From: Verrucomicrobiia bacterium
Lineage (GTDB): Bacteria > Verrucomicrobiota > Verrucomicrobiia > Limisphaerales > CAIMTB01
Direction: 5' to 3'
Assembly: GCA_019634625.1 (NCBI GenBank)
Contig: JAHCBA010000044.1
Coordinates: 1 to 53,850, forward strand
DNA: 53,850 nt
Shown: positions 1 to 9,900 of the stretch, piece after piece
How the letters are laid out: every line of letters begins with the position of its first letter
How positions within the stretch are numbered: position 1 is the first letter of the stretch
Translations under genes and position numbers: made by a program
Notes under the pieces: generated by a model
Told to the model about the DNA's origin: nothing
What the model saw: the letters and a program-made list of their open reading frames with translations, nothing else
The model's database searches: none

Positions 1-1
1 C

Positions 2-349
2 TTTCTGGGCGCAGTCGACTGGAGCACGGCGTCAGCAAAATATCGCCTGGCCCTCTATGTGATTGGCGGGACGTCGGGACGGAGCGACAAGCGGGTGCTG
101 GAACCGGAGGCGATCCGGGCGGAACTGGCGCGGGGCGGTCAACTACCGCTGGGGCAGATCCTGCGGTTAAGGATCCGGCACATGACCGACGGGGTGTTCC
201 TGGGCTCGAAGGAGTTCGTGAACCAGATGTGGGAGCGGCACCGGGACAAGTTCGGCAAGCGGCGGAAGAGCGGCGCCCGCATCATTCGCGGCGCCCCCAT
301 ACCTGGGCTCACCGTCCTGCGAGATCTGCAAGTCGACGCGGTGGAGTAA
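2..349 (+). CDS. REP-associated tyrosine transposase (RAYT)-like protein, C-terminal part, cut by window edge
   Basis: The frame is open from the first base of the window, so this is the 3' end of a longer gene whose start lies outside. The visible ~115 residues end with a pattern (DGVFLGSKEFVNQMWE, then FGKRRKSGARIIRG and a final LRDLQVD) that I recognise from the C-terminus of verrucomicrobial RAYT/IS200-like transposases. The catalytic HUH and Tyr motifs would lie upstream and cannot be checked. RAYTs are single-strand transposases that act on REP-type palindromes, and palindromic elements occur later in this window (around 48824-48957). No function can be confirmed from this fragment, and it may be intact or decayed. 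Confidence 0.6.
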   Translation, partial: FLGAVDWSTASAKYRLALYVIGGTSGRSDKRVLEPEAIRAELARGGQLPLGQILRLRIRHMTDGVFLGSKEFVNQMWERHRDKFGKRRKSGARIIRGAPIPGLTVLRDLQVDAVE

Positions 350-833
350 GTCGCACCGCCTGAGGCGAAGGCATTGGATTCATCCACTTGTCCGGTGCCC
401 CACCACATTTTGTCAAGGATCCCGACGTTTCGAGGCGCTTCATGCTCCATCATGGCCACGCAACTGCATGACCGCGTGGTGATTGGAGGTGCCGCGTTGA
501 AATGTAAACCAGACCGACAATTCGGCGGCGTGATCACCGCTCTCCCCATGGCGAACAGACCCCGACGGGCGTCCTGACCTGCCGGGCCAACAGACTTGAC
601 CCGATCCCGGGACGGCAACCCGCCCCTTCCTGAGGCGTAAAGAACGTGGTGAACGGGCTTGGCCAGGCTGAACCGCCGATTTCCACCTGAACCCGTTCGC
701 GAATGTTCTTCAAGGCATCAAAAATGCTCGCCAAAGACGCTTCCCGCTCCCGACACGCCCAGCTCGGCTGGGATTGTATTCATTGGGGTCCTGGTGCAGG
801 AGCAATTCCCAAGGTTGGTCCACTGATCCAAAC
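350..833. other. Intergenic stretch without a supported gene
   Basis: These 484 bp lie between the RAYT tail and the VPDSG-CTERM gene. Short frames exist on both strands, but none shows a recognisable domain, signal peptide or coherent composition. No clear promoter, terminator or repeat was seen. Confidence 0.5.
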
Positions 834-1538
834 ATGAAGAAGTCCATAACGGCAATCCATGGCGCGTGTGCCCTGATGTTGGCGGCGCCTTTATTGCATG
901 CAGTACCCACTCCGGTCGGACCGCCGCTGGCGGGATCGGGCGACGGTTTGAATTCACGGTGGGTGGTGGTCGATCCCTCCATCAAGCCGGATACCATCGC
1001 GCAAGCCGAGGCGGTGCTGGCAATGGGTCCCGGAGATGCGGGATTCGTTTCCCAAACCGAAGCCATCGTTCCCAACATCGCATTCTACGACGGCATCGGC
1101 GGTTATTCGGATTCGGGCTTTCCCATGCCTGATCCGGCGACCGACCCGCGGTATGCCGTCCGGTACACGGGGTTCCTGAACATCGTCACCGGCGGAGACT
1201 ACCGGTTCTTCTCGTTCACGGATGACGGGTTCCGTTTTGACCTCGGGGGAGAGACCATCTCGTCCTTCGATGGCAATCGCGGACCGGATGTGAGCGTCAG
1301 CGGCCTCTATTCCCTTGGAGCGGGTCTTTATCCAATCGCCTTTCTGGGTTGGGAACAGGGCGGCGTCTTTGTCACCGAACTGTCCTGGTCCCTGGATGGA
1401 GCACCGGAGTCCATCATCCCCCAAAGCGCCTTCTTCTCCAGGCGTCCCTCGACCGGGGTGCCGGACGCCGGCTCCACCCTTGTCCTGCTGATGGTGGGAG
1501 TCGTCGCGGGCCGCGCCCTGCTCGGCCGGTTTCCCTGA
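834..1538 (+). CDS. VPDSG-CTERM sorting-signal protein with PA14-like fold
   Basis: This 234-residue exported protein starts at the ATG that begins MKKSITAIHG. That start gives a clean Sec signal peptide ending near HAVPT; an in-frame start 60 bp upstream has no signal-like N-terminus. The middle (about residues 90-190) contains YTGFLNIVTGGDYRFFSFTD and a following glycine-rich strand pattern, typical of PA14-like carbohydrate-binding beta domains. The last 26 residues are VPDAGST, a hydrophobic helix and an Arg near the end. This is the VPDSG-CTERM variant of PEP-CTERM signals, handled by exosortase-type enzymes and common in Verrucomicrobia. No exosortase is present in the window. The likely location is the cell surface or exopolysaccharide matrix. 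The ligand is unknown. Confidence 0.75.
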   Translation: MKKSITAIHGACALMLAAPLLHAVPTPVGPPLAGSGDGLNSRWVVVDPSIKPDTIAQAEAVLAMGPGDAGFVSQTEAIVPNIAFYDGIGGYSDSGFPMPDPATDPRYAVRYTGFLNIVTGGDYRFFSFTDDGFRFDLGGETISSFDGNRGPDVSVSGLYSLGAGLYPIAFLGWEQGGVFVTELSWSLDGAPESIIPQSAFFSRRPSTGVPDAGSTLVLLMVGVVAGRALLGRFP

Positions 1539-1621
1539 GGGACTGAAGTCTGGCGCCATGCCAGGATGTTGGCCGAACGCGGAGTACTCTCCTCCGCCTC
1601 GACGCGTCCTGGACATCGACA

Positions 1622-1659
1622 CGGGGGATGGACGGACCCACGAACCGCTCCATCCCCCG
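1622..1659. terminator. Stem-loop downstream of the VPDSG-CTERM gene
   Basis: An 11-bp perfect inverted repeat (CGGGGGATGGA at 1622-1632 and TCCATCCCCCG at 1649-1659) has a 16-nt loop and begins 84 bp after the stop at 1538. No T-run follows, so it is not a canonical intrinsic terminator. It could stop or stabilise the upstream transcript. Confidence 0.35.
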
Positions 1660-1704
1660 CATTGACATCCCCCGCCCGATGCAAGGCATAACAGGGGTCG
1701 CCGC

Positions 1705-1872
1705 ATGGGACTCTTTGGGAGCCGCCAGAAGAAACACGGGCTGTACTACCTGCTGCCAGGGATGACCCGCGCCAACCGCAACAAGCGCCGACGCGTCTTT
1801 CGCTGGGCCATCGTGGTCGGCCTCTTCGCAAGCGCCCTGATCGCCTCCATCCTCTGGCTCTTCAATCGCTGA
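1705..1872 (+). CDS. Small single-span membrane protein (55 aa)
   Basis: A short ATG-to-TGA frame encodes 55 residues. A polar N-terminus (MGLFGSRQKKHGLYYLLPG) is followed by a highly basic stretch (RANRNKRRRVFRWA) and then one hydrophobic helix (IVVGLFASALIASILWLF) ending in NR. The order of basic cluster before helix predicts the N-terminus in the cytoplasm. The organised layout and its position 57 bp before the response regulator suggest a real gene. I do not recognise a named family. It may be a small regulator or membrane-anchored partner, but the sequence does not say. Confidence 0.6.
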   Translation: MGLFGSRQKKHGLYYLLPGMTRANRNKRRRVFRWAIVVGLFASALIASILWLFNR

Positions 1873-1929
1873 TCCAACCGCTCGTTTGAGGGTTGCGCCA
1901 CCCGGCACCCGTTCGGAGCATGCCCGCGC

Positions 1930-2592
1930 ATGTCGGGTTTGGATCCCCAGATCGCCATCGCCGTCGTGGATGATGACCCGGCGGTGCGCGAGGTCCTCGG
2001 CGAGTTCATTGCCGCCGCCCCGGACATGCTCTGCGCCGGGGTCTTCCCCACCGGCGAGGCGTTCCTCCGCGCCCTGCCCGATCTCCCGGTTCAGATCGTC
2101 CTCATGGACATCCAGTTGCCCGGCATGTCCGGCATCGACTGCATCCGCCGCATCAAGGAACTCCAGCCCGCGATCCAGGTCCTGATGCTCACCGTTTTCG
2201 AGGATCACGATCGCATCTTCCGTTCCCTTGCCGCCGGGGCCACCGGGTACCTGCTCAAGCAGACACCGCCCGATCGACTGCTCGAGTCCATCCGCGAACT
2301 CCATCGGGGTGGAACTCCCCTGTCCGCCCAAGTCGCCCGCCGCGTCGTCGAGACCTTCCAGCAACCCGCCCCCGCCCCCGCTCCAGCCGGACTATCCGTC
2401 CTCTCCCCCAGGGAACAGCAGATCCTCGCCCTCCTTGCCCAGGGCCGGCTCTACAAGGAGATCGCCGCCACCCTCAGCCTCAGCCTGGACACCGTCCGCA
2501 CCCACCTCCGCAATATCTACGCCAAACTCGAAGTCCGCAGCCGCACCGAAGCGGTCATGAAGGTGTACGGCCGCAGACCGCCGGAGCCGTGA
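1930..2592 (+). CDS. NarL/FixJ-family two-component response regulator
   Basis: This 220-residue cytoplasmic protein has a receiver domain (about 8-122) and a LuxR/NarL helix-turn-helix domain (about 155-215). The acidic pocket is VVDDD (14-16), the phospho-acceptor is D60 in VLMDIQLPG, the switch residue is T88 and the conserved Lys is K110. The C-terminal block LSPREQQILALLAQG...YKEIAATLSLSLDTVRTHL is the canonical GerE-type DNA-binding motif. No kinase is adjacent. The nearest candidate partner is the HisKA_3 sensor kinase at 6925-10809; HisKA_3 kinases normally pair with NarL-type regulators, so partnership is a reasonable inference. Targets are unknown. Confidence 0.9.
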   Translation: MSGLDPQIAIAVVDDDPAVREVLGEFIAAAPDMLCAGVFPTGEAFLRALPDLPVQIVLMDIQLPGMSGIDCIRRIKELQPAIQVLMLTVFEDHDRIFRSLAAGATGYLLKQTPPDRLLESIRELHRGGTPLSAQVARRVVETFQQPAPAPAPAGLSVLSPREQQILALLAQGRLYKEIAATLSLSLDTVRTHLRNIYAKLEVRSRTEAVMKVYGRRPPEP

Positions 2593-2733
2593 GGTGGCAG
2601 CAGACCCCCTTTTCGCCCGGTTCCTCGACGCAAACCATCGGAATCCCACCGCCATATACGGTGACGGGCCCCGTCGGGAGACATCTGCCCAGCCTCTATG
2701 CCTGCCTGCCCTTCACGCTTCCACCCGCCCATG

Positions 2734-5700
2734 CTACAGACGTCGCCCCCGGATGATTCCCGTCGTGCCATCCGTGAAGGTCGCCCGGATGGCCAGGTCA
2801 CCGTACTGGTTCATCGGGTCCCACAGTGTTCCGCTGGAGAAAACCCTGGACGTCTCCCCCACCTCCATCCCCTCCCGGACGACCGGGGTAACGCTGATGG
2901 GAACGATCCTCAAGTCCCGGGGTTCCCCTGATGGCGCCACATCCCGGATCACGACGTCCACGGCGTAGATCCCCGCCTGCCCGTGACGCGTGCCCGAGAA
3001 CGCAAGGGTTACCTTCTGATCCACCAGGGGACTGCCCTGCGAAAGCACGGCGGTGCGGTCGGTCGCACTGAACGCCTCGAATCCCAGCGTCGCGCCGATG
3101 ACATTGGACAGCACCACCCAACTCCGGACCGCCAGGGGATCCAGGACCGCCAGATGCAGGCTGACGCCGTCGCCGCTGTCCCTCAGGAATGCCAGCGTGC
3201 TGCCGTCCGGCGAAATCCCCGGCGCCTCCCCCGCGGCATGGGTCGCGACGGTCTCCAAGGCGGCGGTTGGGTAGCGGCATACCACAATGTTCGATCCCTG
3301 ATTCCGGAGCACGATGTGATCCGAATTCGACAGCTGCGGCCGCACAATAGGAAGCGGTCCGCCCACCGCCAGATCCGTAAGCCGCACCGGCGGTTCGGAA
3401 ATCCCCGCGAAGAGGGATAGGGTCGTGCTGCCATCCGTCAGGGCGGTGAAGGTGACCACCCCGTTATCATTGATATCCAGATAGAAGGTCGCCGAATTGA
3501 AGTAAGTCGGTGACCGCCCAATGGTCGTCGCCCCCAGGGATCCGTCCTCGGGCCAGCTTCGAACAAAAAACGTCGGCGGAGTCCCGCTGACGCGGTCCCG
3601 ACTGGCCACCCTTGCCGGACTCGCATTGTTGATGGCCGCCCCGCCGAAGGTGCGCGTCGAACTGAAGAAACTCACACTCGATACCACGCCATTAGTGGGA
3701 ACCACGAACACCTTGCTGAAACCCGACTCGAACCCGGTGAAGGCAATGGTCCCGGCGTCGTTGATTCCCACGTTCGGCTCGATGAACGAGAGATCGCCTC
3801 CCGACGTCACCGCCAGGCTCAGCTCATACCCGCCCGCGTCCAGAGGTGGCCGCGTGGTCCCCGCGTAGAAACCCGGCATGTGCAGATAGTACGCAAGGAT
3901 CTGGGCGTCGGTGAGCGCCAGCTCGTTGAACAGCACTTCCGTATCTCCGATCTGCATCCAGACCGAGGGGGAGAAGTGCGATTCCCTGTACTGCGTCGAG
4001 TCCTGCCGGTCCAGGTCGAAGCGATCCGTCCGGAATCCTCCCGTGAATCCATCCCCGTTGAGGTCATACCGCGAATAATCGCGGGTCGCAGGCACCTTGT
4101 GAAAGGGGGCCATGGGAACGCCCGCAACCTCATGAAAGTAATTGCTCATGAACCGGGAGACATCGTGCTCGTTGAAAACCCCGTTCTCGTGGGCATCCAT
4201 GAGGGAATGGCGCACCGGCGCGCTGGTGGGCGTGGGATCCGTGGCCTCGTCGATCGAGAGCACCGCCGCGTAGGCGTCGATGAACCGGAGCCCGGCCCCG
4301 TTCGTGCGGCTGGTCGCCAGGATGCAGTCCCGGGTCCTCGAACTCGGCAGATCGATCAACCGGTTGCCTGGCAACGCCTGCGAGACCGTCAGCAGGTAGG
4401 CCGCCAAACCGGCAACCTGGGGTGCGGCGAAGCTCGTGCCACTGTTCGTTCGAGCTCCGCCACCAGGCAATTGCCCGACAGCCACAGCCTCGCCGACTGC
4501 CACCACATCGGGGGTTTCGTCCGAGAACGTCGATTCCAGAAATGCGTCAATGTCGTCCAGATCAACTTGCTGGATGCTTCCCACCACCAAGGTGTTCTCC
4601 GCGGGGGGGATCAGGTCGAGTCCGGCGGACGTCACACTGGCTTCCAATGCGGCGGCCGCCGCTGGGCTGGCAGTCACGTCCGGTTCGTCGCGGTTGGTTG
4701 ACCTCCAAAGGGGATCGCTGGCAGCCCAGGCGAAGGTCGGGTCGCTCAAGGTGACCGCCGACAGCGGATTGGAGTAGTGTGCCGTGCGTGCTCCTTCGTA
4801 CACCAACCCACCCTCCCGACTCCGATAGTTCCCGGCTGCGACGGTTGCGACAAAATTGGACCACATTCCGGAAGTGCGACGTTTCCATTCGGCGGAGTGC
4901 CTGGCCCGCTCAATGGGAACATTTCCAAGAGGCAGGTCTTCTCCATACTCGAGCGAGGCATTAAGCACAAACTTGCTCCCGGAGGCACTGAGCGCGTACA
5001 CAACCCTGGTGAGATGTTTGATGAGGTCCCCCCACCCAAAACCGGCAACTTGGAGTCCGCGCAGATTGAGGTGTGCGCTCCCATCGAAGCCAAAAGGGTG
5101 AGCTCCTATCGGCGGGTTGGGGGTCCAATCGGATGCCACGACCGCCGTCACCTCATAACCATGGCTGTAGCTGCCGGTGGAGGGATGCGTCATGGAAAAG
5201 TACGGCACCTTGCTGGGGAACCAAGCTGGCGGGGAGGCTCCGAAAAAGTCCACCACCACCACTGGGATGGGGTTGGGTTGTTGCAGGACCAGGTAACCAA
5301 GGTTCCATGCCGCAGGAAACCTTCCTGAGAGTAGGTGGTCTAAATCGGCCTGCGTACCAGCGGTTACCTCGTAAGGCACCCTTCCGCTGCTCGCCATTCT
5401 CGAAACGAAGACGGCATCGATCCCGGGCTGCGAGGAGAGCAGGTCCGCCAGGGCCGCCATACTGTCCGCATCCGGTTGCCTCGGCACGGAGACGACCAGG
5501 GTCGGGGCACCGGGGAGCATGTCGAGGATTCGGGCTCCAATGGCTGCAAGCGCACGATTCACATCGTCCACAGTCGCATCCTCCAGGAAATGGACGTCGA
5601 GACGATCCAGGAGGACTCCATCGACCAGGTCTTCCGGGGTCGCAGCGCGCCCTGGCAAATCGATGATGACATCAAGAGCGCGCCCCGCCGGCGGACCCCC

Positions 5701-6639
5701 GAGCAAGGCGCCATCCACGGTCACATCCCACACCAGGGCGGATGGATCGAAGGGAAACAGGCGGTCATGGCGCAGGGTGAAGGTGTTCAATCCCAGCCGC
5801 GACTGACCCGCCGCCAGATCTCCGAACGAAACCGTGTCCTCGACGAGGGTTGTGTGGGGCGAGGTGCTGAACACCGTGGCGCGAAGTCCGAAGAAGTCCG
5901 TGGGATGGGGGTTGGTCAGTCGCACCGTGTAGGTGTATTCGATCTCGGTCCGACCCACCCGGCGCGAACTGACCAGCGCCTCCCGGGCGACCTCGATCCC
6001 GGGAATCTCAGCGCGGCCGGTCGTCGGTCCCCCGGCAAGCCCTGCCGCCATGAGAATCCCCCCCACGACCCCGGCCCGACGCCATCGTCCCCGCCCGCCG
6101 GCCAGCGCCCAGCCCAGCACCAGCACCGCCATCGCCACGGCAACCGCCGGCTCGGGAACGGCCGCCGTGGTTCCCGAGGCGACCACCTGGTACTCGGGGA
6201 CCAGACGGTAGATTTCGAAGTCCTGGGAACCCGGTTGACCGACGCCCCGCCACACGAAGTCGATGACGAACGGGTCGGCCAGCGAGGCCGCCCCGGGTCC
6301 CACCCGGATGCTCAACGCGTCGTAGAAACCCCGGTCGGGAATCTCCAGGTCGGGCTGAACCGCCAGCACATCCCAGTCCGAATTCACGAACGGCGGAGGA
6401 CTCTGCAGATCGGAATAACTCGCGGGATCGAAATAGACGGCAAACCCGGTGTCCGCGAGAAACTCATACCCACTGACCCGATACTCATAGCGCCACAAAT
6501 CCGACCCCTCGGCGACATCGGTGAGATTGATGGCCTGGAACAGGATCGCCTGGCCCGCCGCTGGCAGCCCGGGCAGCAGAATCATCAGTGTCAGAAATGT
6601 GGCCAGTGCCTGTCTCAAAATTGAAAAATTCCAGGTCAT
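2734..6639 (-). CDS. Subtilase-family (S8) protein preceded in frame by a PEP-CTERM module
   Basis: The chosen ATG at 6639 gives 1301 residues and a signal peptide at once (ILRQALATFLTLMILLPGLPAAGQA); a start 66 bp upstream adds only polar residues. Residues ~30-160 form a small beta-rich domain ending in a complete PEP-CTERM-like signal: VPEP at 161-164, a hydrophobic helix and RGRWRR at 183-188. A second signal-peptide-like helix follows immediately, with a possible cut after A210. Then come a propeptide-like region (about 345-415) and an S8 catalytic domain with D464 (VVVVDFFG), H493 (SHGYEVTAVVA), N604 (VAAGN) and S736 (NSGTSFAAPQVAG). Further on are an EF-hand/dockerin-like patch (DLNGDGFTGG) and repeated beta-strand modules like those in choice-of-anchor proteins. 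It looks like two surface-protein genes fused in frame. Confidence 0.8.
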   Translation of the reverse strand: MTWNFSILRQALATFLTLMILLPGLPAAGQAILFQAINLTDVAEGSDLWRYEYRVSGYEFLADTGFAVYFDPASYSDLQSPPPFVNSDWDVLAVQPDLEIPDRGFYDALSIRVGPGAASLADPFVIDFVWRGVGQPGSQDFEIYRLVPEYQVVASGTTAAVPEPAVAVAMAVLVLGWALAGGRGRWRRAGVVGGILMAAGLAGGPTTGRAEIPGIEVAREALVSSRRVGRTEIEYTYTVRLTNPHPTDFFGLRATVFSTSPHTTLVEDTVSFGDLAAGQSRLGLNTFTLRHDRLFPFDPSALVWDVTVDGALLGGPPAGRALDVIIDLPGRAATPEDLVDGVLLDRLDVHFLEDATVDDVNRALAAIGARILDMLPGAPTLVVSVPRQPDADSMAALADLLSSQPGIDAVFVSRMASSGRVPYEVTAGTQADLDHLLSGRFPAAWNLGYLVLQQPNPIPVVVVDFFGASPPAWFPSKVPYFSMTHPSTGSYSHGYEVTAVVASDWTPNPPIGAHPFGFDGSAHLNLRGLQVAGFGWGDLIKHLTRVVYALSASGSKFVLNASLEYGEDLPLGNVPIERARHSAEWKRRTSGMWSNFVATVAAGNYRSREGGLVYEGARTAHYSNPLSAVTLSDPTFAWAASDPLWRSTNRDEPDVTASPAAAAALEASVTSAGLDLIPPAENTLVVGSIQQVDLDDIDAFLESTFSDETPDVVAVGEAVAVGQLPGGGARTNSGTSFAAPQVAGLAAYLLTVSQALPGNRLIDLPSSRTRDCILATSRTNGAGLRFIDAYAAVLSIDEATDPTPTSAPVRHSLMDAHENGVFNEHDVSRFMSNYFHEVAGVPMAPFHKVPATRDYSRYDLNGDGFTGGFRTDRFDLDRQDSTQYRESHFSPSVWMQIGDTEVLFNELALTDAQILAYYLHMPGFYAGTTRPPLDAGGYELSLAVTSGGDLSFIEPNVGINDAGTIAFTGFESGFSKVFVVPTNGVVSSVSFFSSTRTFGGAAINNASPARVASRDRVSGTPPTFFVRSWPEDGSLGATTIGRSPTYFNSATFYLDINDNGVVTFTALTDGSTTLSLFAGISEPPVRLTDLAVGGPLPIVRPQLSNSDHIVLRNQGSNIVVCRYPTAALETVATHAAGEAPGISPDGSTLAFLRDSGDGVSLHLAVLDPLAVRSWVVLSNVIGATLGFEAFSATDRTAVLSQGSPLVDQKVTLAFSGTRHGQAGIYAVDVVIRDVAPSGEPRDLRIVPISVTPVVREGMEVGETSRVFSSGTLWDPMNQYGDLAIRATFTDGTTGIIRGRRL

Positions 6640-6648
6640 GAGACCTGG
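6631..6648. promoter_or_regulatory. Hairpin overlapping the subtilase start codon
   Basis: CCAGGTC and GACCTGG form a perfect 7-bp inverted repeat around a 4-nt loop that lies over the ATG at 6637-6639. In the mRNA this would sequester the start codon; in DNA it could be an operator. The half-site CCAGGTCA recurs in the palindrome at 10818-10832. Confidence 0.35.
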
Positions 6649-6924
6649 CTTGCGGACCGACTGGCGTTCTGGGCACGGGCCAACACGTGGAGTTTCGACG
6701 GACATGGTGGGTGACAGACTTGGAGGTTGTTACGCAATGGGCACGCGATCCGCGCCTCGGGGAGCACCTGGTGTCGCGCCGACTCAACAGCACGGTGCTG
6801 TTTCATGAGTACGAACCGAACGACGAACCCAGCCTGACCCGAACCCGAGCCCCGTGCCTACTCGCACAAAGGTGGTAGGCGCCGGGGGTGGCGGACGCCT
6901 GCCCGCCCATGGCAAACTTCGGAG

Positions 6925-9900
6925 GTGAGCGTCTGCGGACAACGATGGGACGGCCGCGCCCGCGGGCCGGGGACGCCCGACTTTCCCGTCGCGGTCGGGG
7001 AGGTCGCGTTCAGGCGCCTCGGCCTGACCCTGGCCCTGTTGACGTTCGTTCTCGGCAATGGGCGGGCCCGGGCAAGCGTTCCCGATCCTCCCCACCCGGA
7101 AGCACCCGCCGGCCTCGTCCGCTGGTGGCCCAATCCATGGAATGCCCGCGAAGTCCTCAGCGGGCGCATGGGGGTGGTCATGGGCATCCTGCCGGAGACC
7201 GGGTCCGAGGACACAGATCCCCGGTTCGGGGAGGAGACCGGATGGGTCCAGCTCCGACCGCCCCTGCCATCCGGCCCGTTCACGCTCGCGCTCTGGGTGA
7301 GGAGCCTGGACGGTTACCACGCCCCGATGCTGTCGCAGCAGGCCGGCGCGCGGTCGTGGCGCATCGTTCAACAATCGCACCGCGGATCCGGAGCCTTCGT
7401 GGCGGGCCCCGGAAGTCCAGACGACCCGGAGGGATTCGATGGGTTCGTGCTCACTCCCGAGGTCTGGCATCACCTGGTCATCGCCCAGCGCCCGGACCGC
7501 ACGCTGCGCATCTGGGTGGACGGCTTGCCGACCCTCGACGGAACGACGTCCCGCGAACTGCCGCCCGAGACGGAATGGCTGTGTCTCGGCAACGACCCGA
7601 AGGGCGACGGCACCTGGCGCGGACATCTCCGGGATGTGCGGGTGTACAACCGGGTCCTTTCGGACGGGGAAGTCCGGGAACTCCACGGTCGGGGACTGCC
7701 GCCTCCGGCCCCGCTCCTCGACACCACGCCACGGGCCGCCCGCCTGGGAAGTCCGTGGCTGACGACCGTTTCCAACCTCAACACCGCGCCCCTCGATGTC
7801 CTGTACCGCCGCTACACGGCGGAGGACGGACTGCCCGCCAACAGTGTGCAATGCGTGCTTCAGGGGCGTTCAGGGCACCTCTGGGTGGGGACCGAGTTGG
7901 GACTGACCCGCTTCGATGGCCGCAGCTTCCGGGTGTTCGACGAGGGCAACACCCCGGCCCTGGCGACCCTCGGATCCGACATCAGCTGTCTCGCCGAATC
8001 GGAGGACGGCACGCTCTGGGCTGGTGTGTATGGCGGGTTGCTCCGTGCCCGCGGCACCGAGTTCACGGCGTTCACCAACGGCCTGCCCGAGCGGTTCATA
8101 TTGCGCGCCGTGCCGGACAGGGACGGGACGGTCTGGGTCGCCGGGTTCAGCGTCAATCACACCGATCGGGGCATCTGCCGGGTCCGCCGCTACGATCCCG
8201 TCACGCAGACGTCCCTTTCCGAGGTGCCGCTGCCGGGCCAACCGCGTCATCTCCTGCCCGGTCGGGCGGGGTTATGGATGGCCACGGAAGAGCCCAACGC
8301 CATCTGGCTCTGGCGCGAGGACTGGGAGACACCCGTGCGGGTCGCATCCATCCTTCCCACGGCGCCATGGATCCGTGTGACGGCGCGATTGTCGGAATTC
8401 CCTGGCGTAACCCTGCGTGCCGGGACCGGCAATGAAGGCGAACTGCAGTGGGTCGAGTTCCAACCGGAGGCCGGCCTGCCCGGATTCGTGTACCGGATCC
8501 AGCGCGGCAGCCTTCCCATTGCGCCCAATCCCTGGAGCGGCCCGCCGTCCACCCCGCTGTGGATCGCCGGCCGGACAGGCCTCAGTCGCGTCGATGCGGA
8601 AGGCACCCGCGCCGTGCGGATCCCGGGGGCCATCCAGGCCCCGCGCATCGAATGCCTGACCGCGAACCGCGAAGGCGGGATCTGGTTCGGAACCAGCGAG
8701 GACGGACTTCACCTCGTTCGCGAGCGCAGTGTCACGCTCCTGACCACGGCGGACGGGTTGCCTTCCGACGACGTTCGCTCGGTCAGTCTCGCCTCCGATG
8801 GCACCCTGTGGGTGGCAACGCGCAACGGCCCGGCACGACGCGGATCAGGGACGACCGGGTGGGAGACGGTCGCCTCCTACCGCGGCATCAGCGTGATCGC
8901 CAGCCACGGGGGCCTGCCTCTCGTCGCCAGCACCGGCTTCGGGGAGGACGCCCTTTGGGGCCTCTTCCAAGGCGGTCCCCCCGCCCCGGTGCTGCCCGGC
9001 CTTCCGTGGAAGTTCCCGACCTCCCTGCATCCAGCCCGTGATGGAAGCGTCTGGGTCGCCTGCGACCTCGGGTTGACCCGCCTCGGGCCCTCCCTGCTTC
9101 GATCGGACCGCCACCCTTCCGACACCGACGCCGCGACGGAAGCGGAGCATCGCCACTGGGTCCGATGGCGCGTAGGTCATGAGATTCCCCAGACCGTTCC
9201 CATCGGGGTGGTGCAGGATCGGGACGGTTCCATCTGGTGCGGCTCCAAAGGCGCGGGCCTCCTGCATGTCCGCACCAACGGGGTCGGGATCCTCACCTTG
9301 AGCGACGGACTCCCGTCGCTCCATTGTGCTGCCCTGCTGGCCGAGGACGACGGATCGATCTGGCTTATCACCGAGGCTGGACTGGCCCGACGCCGCGACG
9401 GGCGGTTCGCCGTGTTGGATCCCGAAAAGGGCCTTCCGGACCGGGCCATCGCGGCCATGATCACCGATCGGCAGGGCAACTATTGGTTGGGCGGACAGCG
9501 GGGCATCCACCGCCTTGCGCGGTCCGAAGTCGAGGCCGTCCTCGCCGGAGAAATCCCCCGCCTGACCAGCCTCACGCTCGGCGTCGCCGAAGGACTGCGC
9601 ACACCCGAATGTTCCATCGGTGTTCAACCCGCCATCGCCCGAACCCCCGACGGCCGCATCTGGGTCGCCACCCGCGGCGGCCTTGCCTCATTGGATCCCG
9701 AATCGATCCAAGGGCGGCTGCAACCCACGGAAACCTGGATCGAATCCCTCCGTGCCAACGGCGACGACATCGACCTGCGCCCGGCCGGAAACCGCTCCCC
9801 TGGCCCCGCCCAGCCGGTCCTCCTCCCCCCCGGTTCGGGAACAGGCCTCGAAATCGAGTTCTCCGCCGTCAGCCTCAACGATGCCGCCGCCCTCCGCTTC

